Assembly: GCF_000226115.1 (NCBI RefSeq)
Contig: NC_016460.1
Location: 4,340,001 to 4,404,000 of the forward strand
Origin: Thermothielavioides terrestris NRRL 8126
Lineage: Eukaryota > Ascomycota > Sordariomycetes > Sordariales > Chaetomiaceae
DNA length: 64,000 bases
Direction of reading: 5' to 3'
This document shows, piece after piece, positions 24,201-35,333 of the stretch. The translations under genes and the position numbers were made by a program. Position 1 is the first letter of the stretch, and every line of letters begins with the position of its first letter. The notes below the pieces were generated by a model. The model searched no databases and was not told where the DNA came from. It worked only from the letters and a program-made list of their open reading frames with translations.

Positions 24201-24788
24201 ACGGACCGAAGACGAAGCAATCGTCAACACCCGGCTTTTATCCTCCTCCTCCAACTCACCCACGAAGGCGGACGTCGGTGCTAAACATGCAAGATTCCAA
24301 GGGCTGCCGGTGGTTGCTTAAGCCGCGATGTCCCCGAGATTCTCGAGTCACTGCCTGGTTGGAAGGTCAGCTTCTATAGTTGCGAAGCCTTTATTTTGGT
24401 CCTCAACTTCGCCTTGCCTGCTCCATGCTTTGCCCTCCGTGTTTCGGCCCTTCCTCCATTAACTTCTACCCAGAAAGCAGAATGCGAGAGAAAGTTTGTG
24501 TCAGAAAGTTGCTGCCTGCTCAAAAATCAGTCTGTTTTCGCGAAGTTAGAGTGTGGTGCAATGCATTACCTGAAGGTCCAAATCGGAGCACTTCTTGTCC
24601 AAGCCAAAGACGTGAAGGTAGCTGTGGGACATTGCGATGCAAATCCCTCCAGATCTCGCGACGCAGTTCGACCCTTGTGGCCTGCTGGCAGCCTCCCTCC
24701 CAGGCTTCGTCTCACCCGGTGTGTTCCGGCCGGTTCCAGTGCCGCTAAGGGATCATCTGGTGTCCTCTCCTACGGCAGAAGGACATCC

Positions 24789-26781
24789 TCAGCATCCGCT
24801 AAGCAGCCGAGCACCGGGACGCCCAATTCCAAGCTTTGTCATGGCACCAAGCAGCAGCTCTAGCACGTTGGCCTTCCGTCTTTGCGCAGCCAAGGTAAGC
24901 AGGCCATCCAGCAGGCCCCTCTCCCGGCACAGCTGCACCATCTCCTCGGCAATCAGGCGCGACGTGAACTTGTGGTAGTCATCACACCACGCATCCTGCC
25001 CATCCTTCTCGTGGACATGGTCCGTCGCGGCGCGGGCGGTGAAGTTCCTGCTGGCCAGCTTGAGCAGGTGGGACAAATCACGATCGAGAATACCGGGGTC
25101 GGCCTCCAGCAGCAGGCGGACTAGCATCCGGTGGTTGCTGCTCGCGGCGTACTTGAGCGCAGTGTGGCCGGCATGGTTCTTCACATCCGGCTGAGCGCCG
25201 CGTCGCAGGAGCAGCCTCACGGTGTCTTCAAAGCCCTGCTCGGCCGCGACCATCAGCGGAGTCACGCCATCCTTGTCGGCCTTGTCGAGACAACGCCGGA
25301 GACGTATCCAGCCCGAGGGTGAGTCGAAGAGAGCACGGAGGACGCGTATAGTGGCCTCATCCGTGTGGGAGCTGTTGCCCACGCTATTCTGGCTGGCGTA
25401 GGCGAGCATGTCGTCATTGCTCTCGTGGCCCCGGCCGCGGACGGCAAAGAAAAGGATCGACCGTTTCTTGTCCGTCATGGCGTCGAGGTTGGCTCCAAAT
25501 TTTAAGAGAAGTGCGACGAGCTCAACATTCCGTTGATACGCAGCGTAGTGGAGGGGGCTCATGCCGCCACGCGCTGCGCAGTTCGGATTTGCGCCCCTCT
25601 CCAAGAGGTCCTTGACCAAGTCGACACGGTTTGCAACGACTGCGTCATGTAGCGGCGTGTGCTCTAGAGCGGAGTTGCTGGCGTCTGGGAGGGCGGCGGC
25701 GATCGCATGAGCCGAGTTCATGCTGTGGACAAAGCTGTTAGACACTCCCAGCATTGCAGAATCCGAGGTCGGGCTGCAGTTGTTCGTGAAGCCTGGCACG
25801 CTATGATCAAAGCCCGAGTCGTTCAGGGCTGGAAGTGTGTGCTGCTGCGGCGGCGGCGCGACAAAAATGTAGGAGGGGATCCCATCGGCTACTCGATACC
25901 CATGGCCCGGGATGTTGGGGAGTGGCGGCCATGTAGGCGGAGAGAATACGGAACCCATATCGTTACTGCTCCGCGGAACGTGGCGCAGCATCTCTCCTCC
26001 CTGGTAACCGGAAAACGCAGTCGAAATGAAGCTGGCACCTAGATCTTGGTGAGGCGGCCCTGGGGGTTCGCGGTAAGCGCTGTTAAGCGGCCAAGCTATG
26101 GCTTCAGGGGCCACCCAAGAGGTGCTTCGGACTTGGGGGGCTTTGCCATTGTCGAACGCAGAAGATCCCGCAGGATCCTCCGGCTCAACTTGGTCCGCCT
26201 CGCTGGTGTCTGATTCAGGGTAAGGCAGGGGCGCTGGCGGGAGGGAGTTATTGGACGGGTCCGGCTCGGGCGTGGTATACGTGATGCTGGGTGGAGTCGA
26301 CACTAGCGAGCGTCAGTGTTACAGTCCCGATTCGGTGAAAGGACCCCAGACCAGGAGAAGAGGTACCCTTCTGATCAGAGAGGGCATTGGCCGCCCCGTC
26401 CACCACCAAGTTGTGGCGCTTGGCGAACCGGCGCAGCTTTCCGGGTTCCACGGGCCGACCACGGCAGGTAAAGCGGGTGTCCTTGTTCGCGGCGCGACGT
26501 CTCTCAGCAATTTTGAGCATGGCAATCGACTCGGCTGTCTTGAGGTTTTTCTCCAGGCCCCAAGCTTTGAGGTGCTTCTTGTACATCTTCTTGCTGTGCG
26601 AGTTGTCAGCCCAAAGGACCGAGGCGCCAACGGAAGAAAGAGCGCACGTTGCGACGAAGCCATAGACATCCTTCATGATCTGCATCACTTCGGGAAGCTC
26701 CTTGGCCTGGTTCCAGTAAAGGTCCTCGATCTTCCTGCGATGGCCTTCCCAATCAAGCGGGATGTCCGAAGAAGCCGGCAT
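24789..26781 (-). CDS. Clr5-domain protein with C-terminal ankyrin repeats
   Basis: Fungal-specific protein combining an N-terminal Clr5 domain with ankyrin repeats; likely nuclear, partners unknown. Exons 26,648-26,781, 26,367-26,593 and 24,789-26,302 give 624 residues. Intron 1 (26,594-26,647, 54 nt, GTGCGC, GCTGAC, CAG) is a multiple of three and has no stop. Removing it restores an uninterrupted Clr5 domain: WEGHRRKIEDLYWNQ, IMKDVYGFVAT, KKMYKKHLKAWGLEKNLK. Intron 2 (26,303-26,366) joins it to a Pro/Ser-rich linker. Ankyrin units follow at about residues 335-365 (HTPLHDAVVANRVDLVKDLL), 366-395 (MSPLHYAAYQRNVELVALLL), 465-495 (GVTPLMVAAEQGFEDTVRLL) and 498-525 (HTALKYAASSNHRMLVRLLL). The start at 26,781 places the Clr5 domain at the N-terminus; an in-frame extension to 26,958 looks like leader. 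Confidence 0.88.
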
Positions 26782-29043
26782 GGTGCTGGCACACAGAGGG
26801 GCAGCCTGGAATGGCCGACACAAGTGCCACAGCAGACGCGATGTATGGAACCAGAAGACATCAGATGAGCTAGGGAAGACGGAGGGTGGGAAACCAACGG
26901 ACGCAGGCCAGACAACAGTGGGGTCTGCGGTCCGAACATAGAAATAGGGGGAGAGCACGACAGAGGTTCGTCCGTGGCATCTGGATCAGGAAGTCGGTGG
27001 ACCGGGAATGGAGGAGTCCCGGGCCAGCGCAGCAGCCGTCACAGCTGGCCATTTTAAGAGCTTCGGGGGCGAGGGCGTCTTGAGCCCTCGAATCATGATG
27101 AATGGGAGGGCACCGGCGTGCCCCGTGAGGGAGGTCCCCTGTCCCACCGCGGGAGAATGAATGAGGGCAACAGGAAAGAAAACAAGGCAATTGCCAACTC
27201 AGAATGGGGAACTTGCGAGGCAAGAGACCAGGCCAATCGGTATCGGATGTCTGTGTAAATCGGGCGACAAGCCGAGGCCGGGGAACCGGGAGGGTTGGCC
27301 CGACAGCGCACCGGTCGACGGGCGACGGGTGTCAAAGGAGCGCTTCTCGAGCAGTTTGCCAAACCCGGTCACTGTTCATTCTCACCGCCGGACTGAAAGG
27401 AGAATCCGGGGGCCGCTTGGGGTGCTAGTTACAGCTTCAGGAGGGCTGGCGGAAAGCGCTCCGCCGCCATGCAAGGTGGGGTCGCGACTCGACAAAACTG
27501 GACGCCGGTGGGCATCCCGCGCCTCACAATCTCCGGGGGTGGGAAGCCGGTCGGCGGAAGGGTGGCGGGGGAGCGTCGCGGTTGGTGAGCCTGGCGCCTG
27601 GCTTGATGCGTTGCAGCGCCTCATCGTGGGGCACGGAGTACAGAAATTCATGGCCCGGCACCAAGCGTCCAACCCTGAGATGGGCCGCTCTCAATGGCTA
27701 CCTAGGCAAGCATGCCATCCTTAGTGTCCCGTATGTAGTCTGAACACCATGGGATACTGCGTTGTTAACGATGTCATGCCCGTTTGATCCAAGGAGGGCA
27801 TTACTTGCGGGTGAACCAGGCAGCTGGGACATGGGCCCAGGGCACACCCTGCTTGACAAGGGGTCCCATCTGCAGCCTGCAGGTCAACGCTGCGGTCCTT
27901 CCGCAATCGAAGTCGTGGTGGACTGGGAAACGTGCCGGTACCCGTCCGGTTGGTCCACGCAGTGGCTTTGCCTGCCTTGGTGGGCTGAGTGTTGCTGACT
28001 CTGCTGGATGATCGGCTTGCCCGTGCGGAGTGACACAGTAGGGACAGGTAGCTGCTCGGCTTCGATGCCGGGAGGACCTTCCGCCGGGCCCTCCGGCATC
28101 TGCCCTCATTGCGACAAAAGTCCCCCGCCGTAAGCCGAAGCCCAAGCAGACAGGCAAACAGAGAACGCGGCCAGCTGACCGCAGAGTCGACGAAGATGCA
28201 AAGAGAGCCGAACGCCGCTGAGGCTGAAGCTGAGGCTGCGGACACTGAGGGAGGGGGAGGGGGCGGGGACACCGGAACAACATCCGGGAAGGCCACCTCA
28301 ATTGAGGGGGGAGGGAAGTGGGGGGCCTGTCAGACACCGAAAGACTGATGAAAAATTTTTCGTGGGAGAGTGTGCCTGAGCAAAGTGAGCTGGGTTCCTG
28401 CCCGGATGTCTTCCGCGGATTCTCACTCGGATGCCGGAAGGTGCGTCGGGCCGAGCCTTGCGTGGGAGCAAAGGTTGCTCTCAACTTTGGAAACTGCCGC
28501 CCCCTGCTGGGTAAGGTAAGTACAGTACATGTACAGTACATACAACACATCGATGTGATGAGAAGATGGACAAGAGCATTTGGGACATTGCTTCCATACT
28601 GTAAGCCATATCCCGTGTCGTAGCAGTTACCACAATAAGGCACTACTTGCACATAAAGCTCGACTGGCATCTCGACCCAAAAGAACTCGCCTGGCGGGTT
28701 GTATTCCGGCCGGTTACCTGGCACTTGGGAACTCGGCACCCTGTGCGGGTTGGGAACCGGCCCCACTTGCCGAGGGGGGAGCGCTGGGCAGGCCGCAGGG
28801 CATACTCCGTACAGAGTTTACACTACGCTAGTGAAGGCCGCAGCCGCCAAATCACCGATTCAGCACCGCACACACCCGACAGAGGCAGCATCATCCAGCT
28901 GTCACTCGGGCAACAAGATCGCCCCAAAACAGGTCCGTGATCACACCGTCCACCGACGTCGCGCCGGCGCGACCACCACGCAGCCCGCCAGGAGCCTCCG
29001 GCGCCCAACTGTCCACGCCAACGACCGTCTGCCAGGCCCAACC
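26782..29043. other. Shared upstream region of two divergent genes
   Basis: Upstream of both the Clr5-ankyrin gene (-) and the DUF4604 gene (+). A 321-codon minus-strand frame (27,801-28,766) is Pro/Arg/Ser-rich with no recognisable motif. A short GTACATGTAC palindrome amid GTACAGTACA words lies at about 28,517-28,540. No supported gene. Confidence 0.45.
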
Positions 29044-29697
29044 ATGTCCCGCAATCCCAAGATCACGGCCAAGAACCTGCAGTACACCGCGAACCTGCCG
29101 CCGTTCCTCGCCCGGCTGCGCGGCCAGCACGCGTCCGAAACCGACCCGGACGGGCCAGACCCGATCCTCGCGGCGCGGCGCCGGCCCGCCAAGCCGCGGT
29201 CGGGCAGCGCCGAGGCCGAGGACGCGCCGCTGGTGGTGGACGAGCACGGCAACACGCTCGACATCGCCGTCGGCGCCGACGGGCGCGTCCAAAAGCGACA
29301 GGCGGACGAAGAAGAAGAAGAACCCGCCGGGCCTGCAGCGGCTGGGGACGTCGTCGTCGAGCAGGCGCCGAACAGCAAAGCAGCGCCGGATGCAGCAGCA
29401 GCAGCAGCGGATACGGTGACGGCGCCTCCGCCGCCGAGCGAGAAGCTGACCGGCGTTGGCGACTCGCGCAGGAAGAGGAAGGTCGGCCGGGTCGTCGGCG
29501 TTGGTGCGGATGACGACGAGGATGACGCCGGGACGCATGGAGACAAGGGCGGGACAGCAACCAGCGCTGCAGGATCAGCCCGCGCAGCAGCCGCAGCCCA
29601 TGACGGGGATGATTCGGGTGCGGCAATGGCAAAGAGCAAGCCGAAGAAAAAGGCAAAGAAGATCAAGCTGAGCTTCGGTGACGACGAGGAGGGCTGA
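29044..29697 (+). CDS. DUF4604 family protein
   Basis: Single-exon gene of 217 residues. The conserved N-terminus ITAKNLQYTANLPPFLARLR is the DUF4604 hallmark, also seen in the KIAA1143-like family of animals. The C-terminus ends with a lysine-rich stretch and KIKLSFGDDEEG, also typical. Between them is an Ala/Asp/Glu-rich low-complexity region with acidic runs (residues about 85-95 and 160-170). The start at 29,044 (ACCATGTCC) puts the conserved block at the N-terminus; the frame is open further upstream but is unlike the family there. Function is unknown; a nuclear location is suggested by the basic motif KPKKKAKKIK but not shown. Confidence 0.85.
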   Translation: MSRNPKITAKNLQYTANLPPFLARLRGQHASETDPDGPDPILAARRRPAKPRSGSAEAEDAPLVVDEHGNTLDIAVGADGRVQKRQADEEEEEPAGPAAAGDVVVEQAPNSKAAPDAAAAAADTVTAPPPPSEKLTGVGDSRRKRKVGRVVGVGADDDEDDAGTHGDKGGTATSAAGSARAAAAAHDGDDSGAAMAKSKPKKKAKKIKLSFGDDEEG

Positions 29698-30577
29698 GCG
29701 GAGGCCGGCGTACAGCCCGGCCGAGGCAGCCCGGTTACGCTTCGCTTTGCGGGTGACACAGCGTAGCTCAGCCGACTCCGTGCCTGCGGGTCGTCGTTGC
29801 GCAGCCTGGAACAATGCGGCATCCTAACGATTCCCGCACCGCGGAACAAAGCCTGGGTTGCGGCGAACCGGTCGTCATGTTCGATAGCCTGGCGCAACAA
29901 CCCCGACAAGCTCGGGACGACGCGGTCCGCCGCCTGGCAAATCCCTAGCTCATTCCCAGAGTGTCGCTCCCAAGGCTGCTTGCTTTGCGATTCCGCCTCG
30001 TCAGGAGTGAATGGGTATATGACCACCATCCACTGAGCAATGGGCAGACACCACGAGGGAGTCCTTTTGGGCCGAGGTCATCCCGGGGAATTGCAAAGGA
30101 GGCTCGGCTTGCTCTCGGAATTTGCCCGTCCACGGCCGCCAGTCTTTCAGGATATGCAGTTTGCAGCGGATGAGGCGCCACTGAATGTTTCCGGCGTGAA
30201 AGACTTGCAGCTTGTGTGGGTGGTCTGACCAGCCCGCACAAGGATTTGTTGTAAGATAACAGGACTGACCGAACGGGAGCTCTCGGGAGGGGAGGACAAA
30301 CCTTCTCCCGCTGCGTGCCGATTCTGCACTGAGGAGAGCTTATTTCGGCCAGCGTTCGGCCAGCGTTAGGCAGAGGGATTCGCTTTGGAATGGCCCGTCC
30401 CACAGCTTAGAGCCCGTAATCCTGAAACACGGAAAAGACGTCTATACAACCTTATCTGCCTTGTCCGGATATTCTACAAGCCCAGGCCCGTCGCTTCCAT
30501 CACCTCGCAACGGCGCTGCAGGCCTGCGTTGCGATATCCCCACGTTCTCCATCCTGCCGCCAAAACAGCCACTTCGT
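29698..30577. other. Convergent intergenic spacer
   Basis: Lies between the stop codons of the DUF4604 and COX4 genes, so it should contain two 3' UTRs. Frames such as 29,945-30,403 (-) have no recognisable domain. Confidence 0.5.
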
Positions 30578-31650
30578 TTACCAGTACTCGGGCTTGACGT
30601 AGTCGGCGAAGGTCTTGGGCTCCTCGAAGCCGTGGTGGTGGCCGTGGCCGTGACCATCGTCCTGGGGGCCGACGTACTCCATCTTGTAGACGCTGCCGCA
30701 CTCGGGGCACCGCTCAACGGGGCGTTGACGGTCCATCTGAGACGTTTGTGCGTCAGCAGCAGTGTTCTTGCGGAGCCACGGGCCACGGGGGCGCGGGCAG
30801 TTGGGGGCGAGGGAGGGGGAGGGAGCGACGCACCCTGAGCCAGACGACGTTGTGCGAGTCGGCGGGGACGCCGGTGCAGCCGGCGTACTGCTCCTCGCCG
30901 GCGGAGCGGACCATGACGGGGTTATCGAGCGTGCCTAGCCACCCGGATTGGATCAGCGCACGCCATCCCCCCCGTCCCGTTCCCGGGACAGGCGTCTCAC
31001 ACCAGATTTAGCTTACCCTTCCGCGAAGCGTCCAGCGGCCGCATGTCGAAGACGTCGATGCCCTCCATCTTGCCGAGGATCTCGAGACGCTCGAGACCGG
31101 TGGCCTGCTCCAGGTCGGTGGGCACGGTGCCGGGCTTGGCGCCGGGGCCGAGGAGGTCCTCGTCGGTCTTGATCTCTGTTGGGGAAGTCGCCGTCAGCCT
31201 CTCTCCGCTTTCCATTTCATCTGCTTTGGACCTCGTCGCTTCTGTTGTTGCAACCTCGATCGAACCCCCCCCCAATCAATCACCTGACGTTAGGAGCCCC
31301 CTTCCCGGGGAGCCATGACGCAACGTCGCCAGAGAGAGAGAGAGAAAGAGAAACACCCAATGCATACCACTCAGAGTCTTGATCTTAGGCTGGTCGGGAA
31401 CCGCATTGCCTGCACCGTCGAAAAAAATCCGTCAGCCCTCTCGGCAATGCCATGTTGAGCGAGCGAGCGAGCGAGCCCAATTGAGGCCCTCCCGGGCGCG
31501 GGCTCGGGCCGGGCAGGGTGGCACGCTTTTTGCGCGCCATTTTGCAACTTCGAACTTACGGCGCACAGCGGTGGTGGCCAGGCTGCGACGGAGCAGCGGG
31601 GCGACGGCGGCGCGGCGCGCGACGGCCACGGCAGAGCGCTGCAGGAACAT
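30578..31650 (-). CDS. COX4: Cytochrome c oxidase subunit 4 (yeast COX4 / mammalian COX5B type)
   Basis: Nuclear-encoded zinc-binding subunit of respiratory complex IV on the matrix side of the inner mitochondrial membrane. Five exons: 31,560-31,650, 31,368-31,409, 31,017-31,175, 30,834-30,934 and 30,578-30,736; introns of 150, 192, 82 and 97 nt; 183 residues. Exon 1 is an Arg/Ala-rich presequence (MFLQRSAVAVARRAAVAPLL). The mature part has LERLEILGKMEGIDVFDMRP, then EEQYAGCTGVPADSH, then ERCPECGSVYKMEYVGPQDD, and ends TFADYVKPEYW. The cysteines in GCTG and RCPECG with the nearby His match the zinc site. A GHGHGHHHG insertion precedes the conserved tail. Exon 2 is only 42 nt. The second intron holds an AG/CT microsatellite near 31,330. 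Confidence 0.96.
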
Positions 31651-32206
31651 GGTTGTCGTCGAGGGGGGGCGAACGAGGCGTGTGGTGTTGTGTGACAGAG
31701 TCAATTGATCTTGGAATTGAGGTGGTGAAGCCGGTCCGCGGGTCACAAGAAATGGTCTGATCCGTGGCTCGAGCACGGCAACCGGCAAGCCGAGCTGGCA
31801 AGGTGCTTGCTGTTTTTGGGTTAGTTAGGTTGCTTCAACCAGGTGACCTGGCACGTGGACCCCTCAACTGAATCACGGGGATACGGGGATGTCAGCTGGG
31901 CCGGACGCCGATGGTGTTTTGAACCGTGCAAAGGTCTGGGATTTCAATGTGTATATACTATCTGCCCTTACTTTACCTCAATTATTTCTACCAGTTCTGG
32001 TCCCGCAATTGCTGCGATATTCCGCGAGACCTTTCTAGCCTCCTTGGACCCTAACCCTCACCACCTGTCCTCGCTAACAGAGGAGAAGGGAGAAGTGGAA
32101 GGGAACACAGCCATATGCTGTACATGTATCTAGGCCGGTTCATATATACATTAAGCGCCAATCTCTATGTACGACTCACCCGCGCGTCTATCCTCACGTG
32201 TGCCGC
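31651..32206. other. Spacer between COX4 and the thioesterase gene
   Basis: Upstream region of COX4 and downstream region of the thioesterase. A short frame at 31,843-32,133 shows no similarity. Nothing else is supported. Confidence 0.5.
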
Positions 32207-33445
32207 TCACAGCCTGGTCCTGCCGGCGCCCTCCAAGCTCATCCCCTGAATCAGGCCGTCCTGGTACTCGGTTGCCACGTGCACGCCGCGGGGGCTCCAG
32301 ATCTTGCTCTCGACGATGCCCCTGCCGGCGGCGGCGCGCGGGAACGAGGCCTCCTGGATCCACCAGCCGTCGCGCTCGCGCAGGACGGCCTCGCGCGCGG
32401 CGACGTGCATGACGAACGAGTAGCTCAGGCTCGCCGCCCGCCCCAGCGACCGGCCCAGCCCCAGGTGGTTGGCCGCCATCAGCAGGCCGTTGCGGTCCGC
32501 CACGTACGCGTGCGCCGCCACGTGCAGGTTGGCCTCTGCGTCCTCGTCTTCTTCTTCTCCTTCTTCTTCTTCCTTCCCAGCAGCACCGCTCCCACCCCCG
32601 GCTGCACCGGACGACGGAGCCGACGGCGGCAGCAGCAGCTTGTACAGCAGCAGCTCGCGGCGGGCGTGCACGGGCCGGCCGGCGTTGTAGGCGCGCATGT
32701 CGACCTTGCGCATGACGGCGACGGGGAAGCGGCCGGGCTGGTCGGGGCCGACGAAGTCGACGACGCCGTCGATGTCCAGCGGCGGGGCGGGCGGCCAGGC
32801 GTCGGGCGGGCGGCTGGCGAGGATGGCGGCGAAGCGGCGCTGCGGCGGCTCCTCCTGCGCCGACACGCCCGCGCTGTCGGGCTCCGGCAGCTTGAGCGAG
32901 CAGATGGCGGTGAAGGCGGGCGAGGAGGCCGGGAGGCTGGCGTCGGCGGCGGGGAAGTGGTCGTCGCCGTGCGGGCTGGTGCTGGGCTGCGAGGGCTGGT
33001 GGGCCGTGACCGAGAGCGTGCTGAAGGTGCGCGACGAGGTGAGAGGGGTGACGCGGTAGATGAAGGGCCGGGTGGGGATGCCGGCGCGGGTGAAGTAGCC
33101 GTGGATCGTCTGGGTTGGTGATTAGTGAGCGGGACGAACCAGGTGACAGGTCAATCAACACCTCTGACGCACATGGAGATGCAGCCTCTCGCCCGGCCGT
33201 GTGCCCCTTTCGTCCTCCAGCTCCCTCCAGGTGCGAGCCACGGCCAGGGCTGCTTGGGCATACACGTGGCCACCGAATGCGGCCCGGTGCATTCTGGGCG
33301 TGCCCTTATCTGGCGTGTAGTCCGATCCCGGCAGGTAAGCCTTTCGCGTCCCCATGAACCGCCGGCTTTGCCCTTCCGAGGGCAATCGGACTATAGCCAG
33401 CGCCTCCTTCAGGGGCAGCGGCGGGTCATCATCGCTGGCGGTCAT
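32207..33445 (-). CDS. TesB-like (acyl-CoA thioesterase II family) double-hotdog protein
   Basis: Expected to hydrolyse acyl-CoA to free acid and CoA. Exons 33,173-33,445 and 32,207-33,109 (391 residues); the intron 33,110-33,172 (GTGCGT...CCCAG) fuses RLHLH to TIHGYFTRAGIPTRPFIYRV in phase. The N-terminal hotdog has RMHRAAFGGHVYAQAALAVA, the FGG-x-V-x-AQA signature. The C-terminal hotdog has SYSFVMHVAA, GWWIQEASFPRAAAGRGIVE and SPRGVHVATEYQDGLIQG. The usual 'aspartate-His' residues of the second half are not clear: the motif that often reads SLDH is LSYSFVMH here. An acidic/Ser/Gly insertion (about residues 235-262) interrupts the second half. The C-terminus TRL resembles but does not fit the canonical peroxisomal SKL-type signal, so location is open. 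Confidence 0.85.
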
Positions 33446-34078
33446 GGTCGCGGCAGATTCTGATGAGCCTCAAGGAATTGGCCCCGTCGAACTCGGTTGA
33501 TGTCGAAGCGACGCGTTGTGCCCGGGTTATCGCAACTTGCCTCGGCGCTATTTCCTCCCGCCTCCAAGTTGAGGTCCCGACTTCCAACTGAGTTCTCCCA
33601 GAGTGCTGAGCCTCATGCATTAACAGCTCGGTCCATATCATCCGAGTACTCTGTCAGCCAGGGTGAGACCGTGAGACCGTGAGACCGTGAGACTGTTGAG
33701 GCCCGCGCGGCTCGCCGGCCGGGACCCGCTTCGGCATCCCGGCTAAGACCCCGGGGCGGCCAAGCGCAACCTGGCGCTCAACCGTGTGCCGAGCCGAGGC
33801 ATCCACGTGATGGCACGCGGGGGTTCCAGGTTGTCAGACTCTCTCACAGCGGATGGGCGGGAAACGGCAGAGGGCAGAGTTCCCGGGCAGGTAGTGCGCA
33901 GTGCAGTAATGCTCGGAACAATTTGAGCCGCTACCTTAGTTGCCTACCTATTTTTACACTAAATCTCAGGTATCCTGAAGGAAGGTGCATGTCAGTTGAG
34001 CATTTTGCTGTGCTGTCAAGAAGAGCGGGGCACCTGTCTCCCGCACTTCCACGGCAGGAAGAGGAAGGCGGGGCGCGC
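33446..34078. other. Last GC-rich spacer before the repeat block
   Basis: Upstream of the thioesterase gene. It includes four head-to-tail copies of GTGAGACC at 33,663-33,694. No gene is supported. The unique sequence stops abruptly at the start of repeat R (34,079). Confidence 0.5.
33663..33694 (+). repeat. 8-bp tandem repeat (GTGAGACC)x4
   Basis: Four consecutive units of GTGAGACC, the last ending in T instead of C. It lies in the spacer next to the boundary with the RIP-mutated block. Confidence 0.9.
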
Positions 34079-34944
34079 TGTAGAAGGAAGGATGGACCAC
34101 TGGAAGGAAGGAGCATATTAGTGGGGCACCAGGTATTTAGCTACGCCCGGCTTAGCCACTGCACCTGAGGAAAAACAACCCACTTCCACCCACCGTTTTA
34201 TCTCAGCCCTCAGACCTCCTTCATTGTGTTCTCTGTTTTCCCGGCCTATGGCCGGGGGTGGTCCGTGCCTAGGCCTGCCAAGACGTAATACTATACTAGT
34301 TTGTATATAACACTGTCCGCTAGACCCTTCTAAGAACCTAGCCCACTTTTTGCAGAGAACGCCTTTGAAGGAGGTCTAAGGACAAAATTCCAAAATGGGG
34401 GGGGGGGGGGGGGGTTAGACACGGTTTTGTATAGGAGCCGCAAAAAGGTGATATAATCACTCGCCAATATCTCCACCACTATATATCGTATCGCAAAGGC
34501 AATTATAGTCTAAGGATCGCCATTAACAGGAGATTCTAATAAGCCTATTTTTGTATATAGAGCTATAGTATTTTCCTAGATAGTAACTGCCAACGTAAAT
34601 CCTTGGGCTAGGCACACCTTTCTTTCCAGTCGATGACCCCCCTTTAACTTCTACACCACTGCGTTAAACTCGATTAAATTTGACAGCGACGTTGCCCGGC
34701 TCTAGGCGATCCTCAGAGCCTGTTTTTCCACCCCCTAATCAGACCTTTTAGCTAAACTCTAGCCCAGAGGGTATAGAAAATAGCCTATAACGAGCTTAAT
34801 TGCGGGCATCCTAGGCTTATGGGCATCCTTCTAGGTAACGTGGGCATCTTCCTAGGTTCACAAGCATCTTAGCCAACGTAGGCATCTTCCTAGGTTCGTA
34901 GGCATCCTAGCCAACGTAGGTATCTTCCTAGGTTCGTAGGCATC
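34079..34944 (+). repeat. Repeat R, copy 1 (uninterrupted)
   Basis: About 866 bp that recur, with mainly C/T and G/A differences, at 43,682-43,903 plus 56,956-57,584. It starts TGTAGAAGGAAGGATGG exactly where unique GC-rich DNA ends. It includes a conserved block CTATGGCCGGGGG, the target ATATAAC into which Gypsy-2 inserted in the other copy, and a terminal GGCATC/CTAGG minisatellite. The leading TG and size would fit a long terminal repeat, but a CA end, primer site and target duplication were not demonstrated. It has no coding capacity. Confidence 0.75.
34397..34414 (+). repeat. 18-base G homopolymer
   Basis: An uninterrupted run of 18 G inside repeat R copy 1. The corresponding place in copy 2 (near 57,045) has no such run, so it is either a real slippage expansion, a G-quadruplex-prone insertion, or an assembly artefact. 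Confidence 0.9.
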
Positions 34945-34955
34945 TTCCTAGGCAC
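34805..34955 (+). repeat. GGCATC...CTAGG minisatellite at the end of repeat R
   Basis: About eight imperfect units of 17-21 bp, each starting GGCATC (or GGTATC) and containing CTAGG or CTAGCCAACGTA. The same array with a different unit order ends copy 2 (57,447-57,584). Confidence 0.8.
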
Positions 34956-35333
34956 CGTTAGAAAGCGTATTATCTAGCTATTGCGAATCAACTTACAGCT
35001 TACTAATCTACCTCGATTTAATAGCGTTGTAGCCATCAGCGTAATTCGCCTTGCTTATTGCGTGCCCTAATCGGGTCAAATCGCGAATTTTGACCTTAGA
35101 CCAGTATAGGCTCAAATTGCAATGGGCGCTCTAATTGGCTATAAGCAGTATAGTAGGGCAGTGTTACAGGCTAAGCCGGTTTAAGGCCCACGCAGCGAGC
35201 CAATACAGCCTAATACTGGTCTAGGTCTGAGATAACCACCGTTTTCATAGTGCCTAATAACAGGATAGGTGGCACTATCCTACCTAGTAGGCTCGTCGCC
35301 TTCATTGTTTTCAAGTAGCTTTTTATCTTCTAG
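34945..35333. other. AT-rich spacer between repeat R and Gypsy-1
   Basis: RIP-like sequence without recognisable coding homology. It ends with the TCTAG target site (35,329-35,333) of Gypsy-1. It could be the interior of an element whose end is repeat R, now split from 43,021-43,681 by the Gypsy-1 insertion. Confidence 0.5.

Noticed and set aside
27801..28766. 321-codon minus-strand frame between the Clr5 and DUF4604 genes
   Set aside because: No recognisable domain, proline/arginine-rich throughout and crossing the upstream region of the DUF4604 gene; it looks like GC-driven openness.
1..34078. tRNA or rRNA genes
   Set aside because: I looked for GTTCGA-type T-loops with matching stems on both strands and found none convincing; a covariance-model search would be decisive.
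34805..34955. Possible CRISPR-like array (regular GGCATC repeats)
   Set aside because: Units are directly adjacent, degenerate and without unique spacers; it is a minisatellite in a eukaryotic genome.
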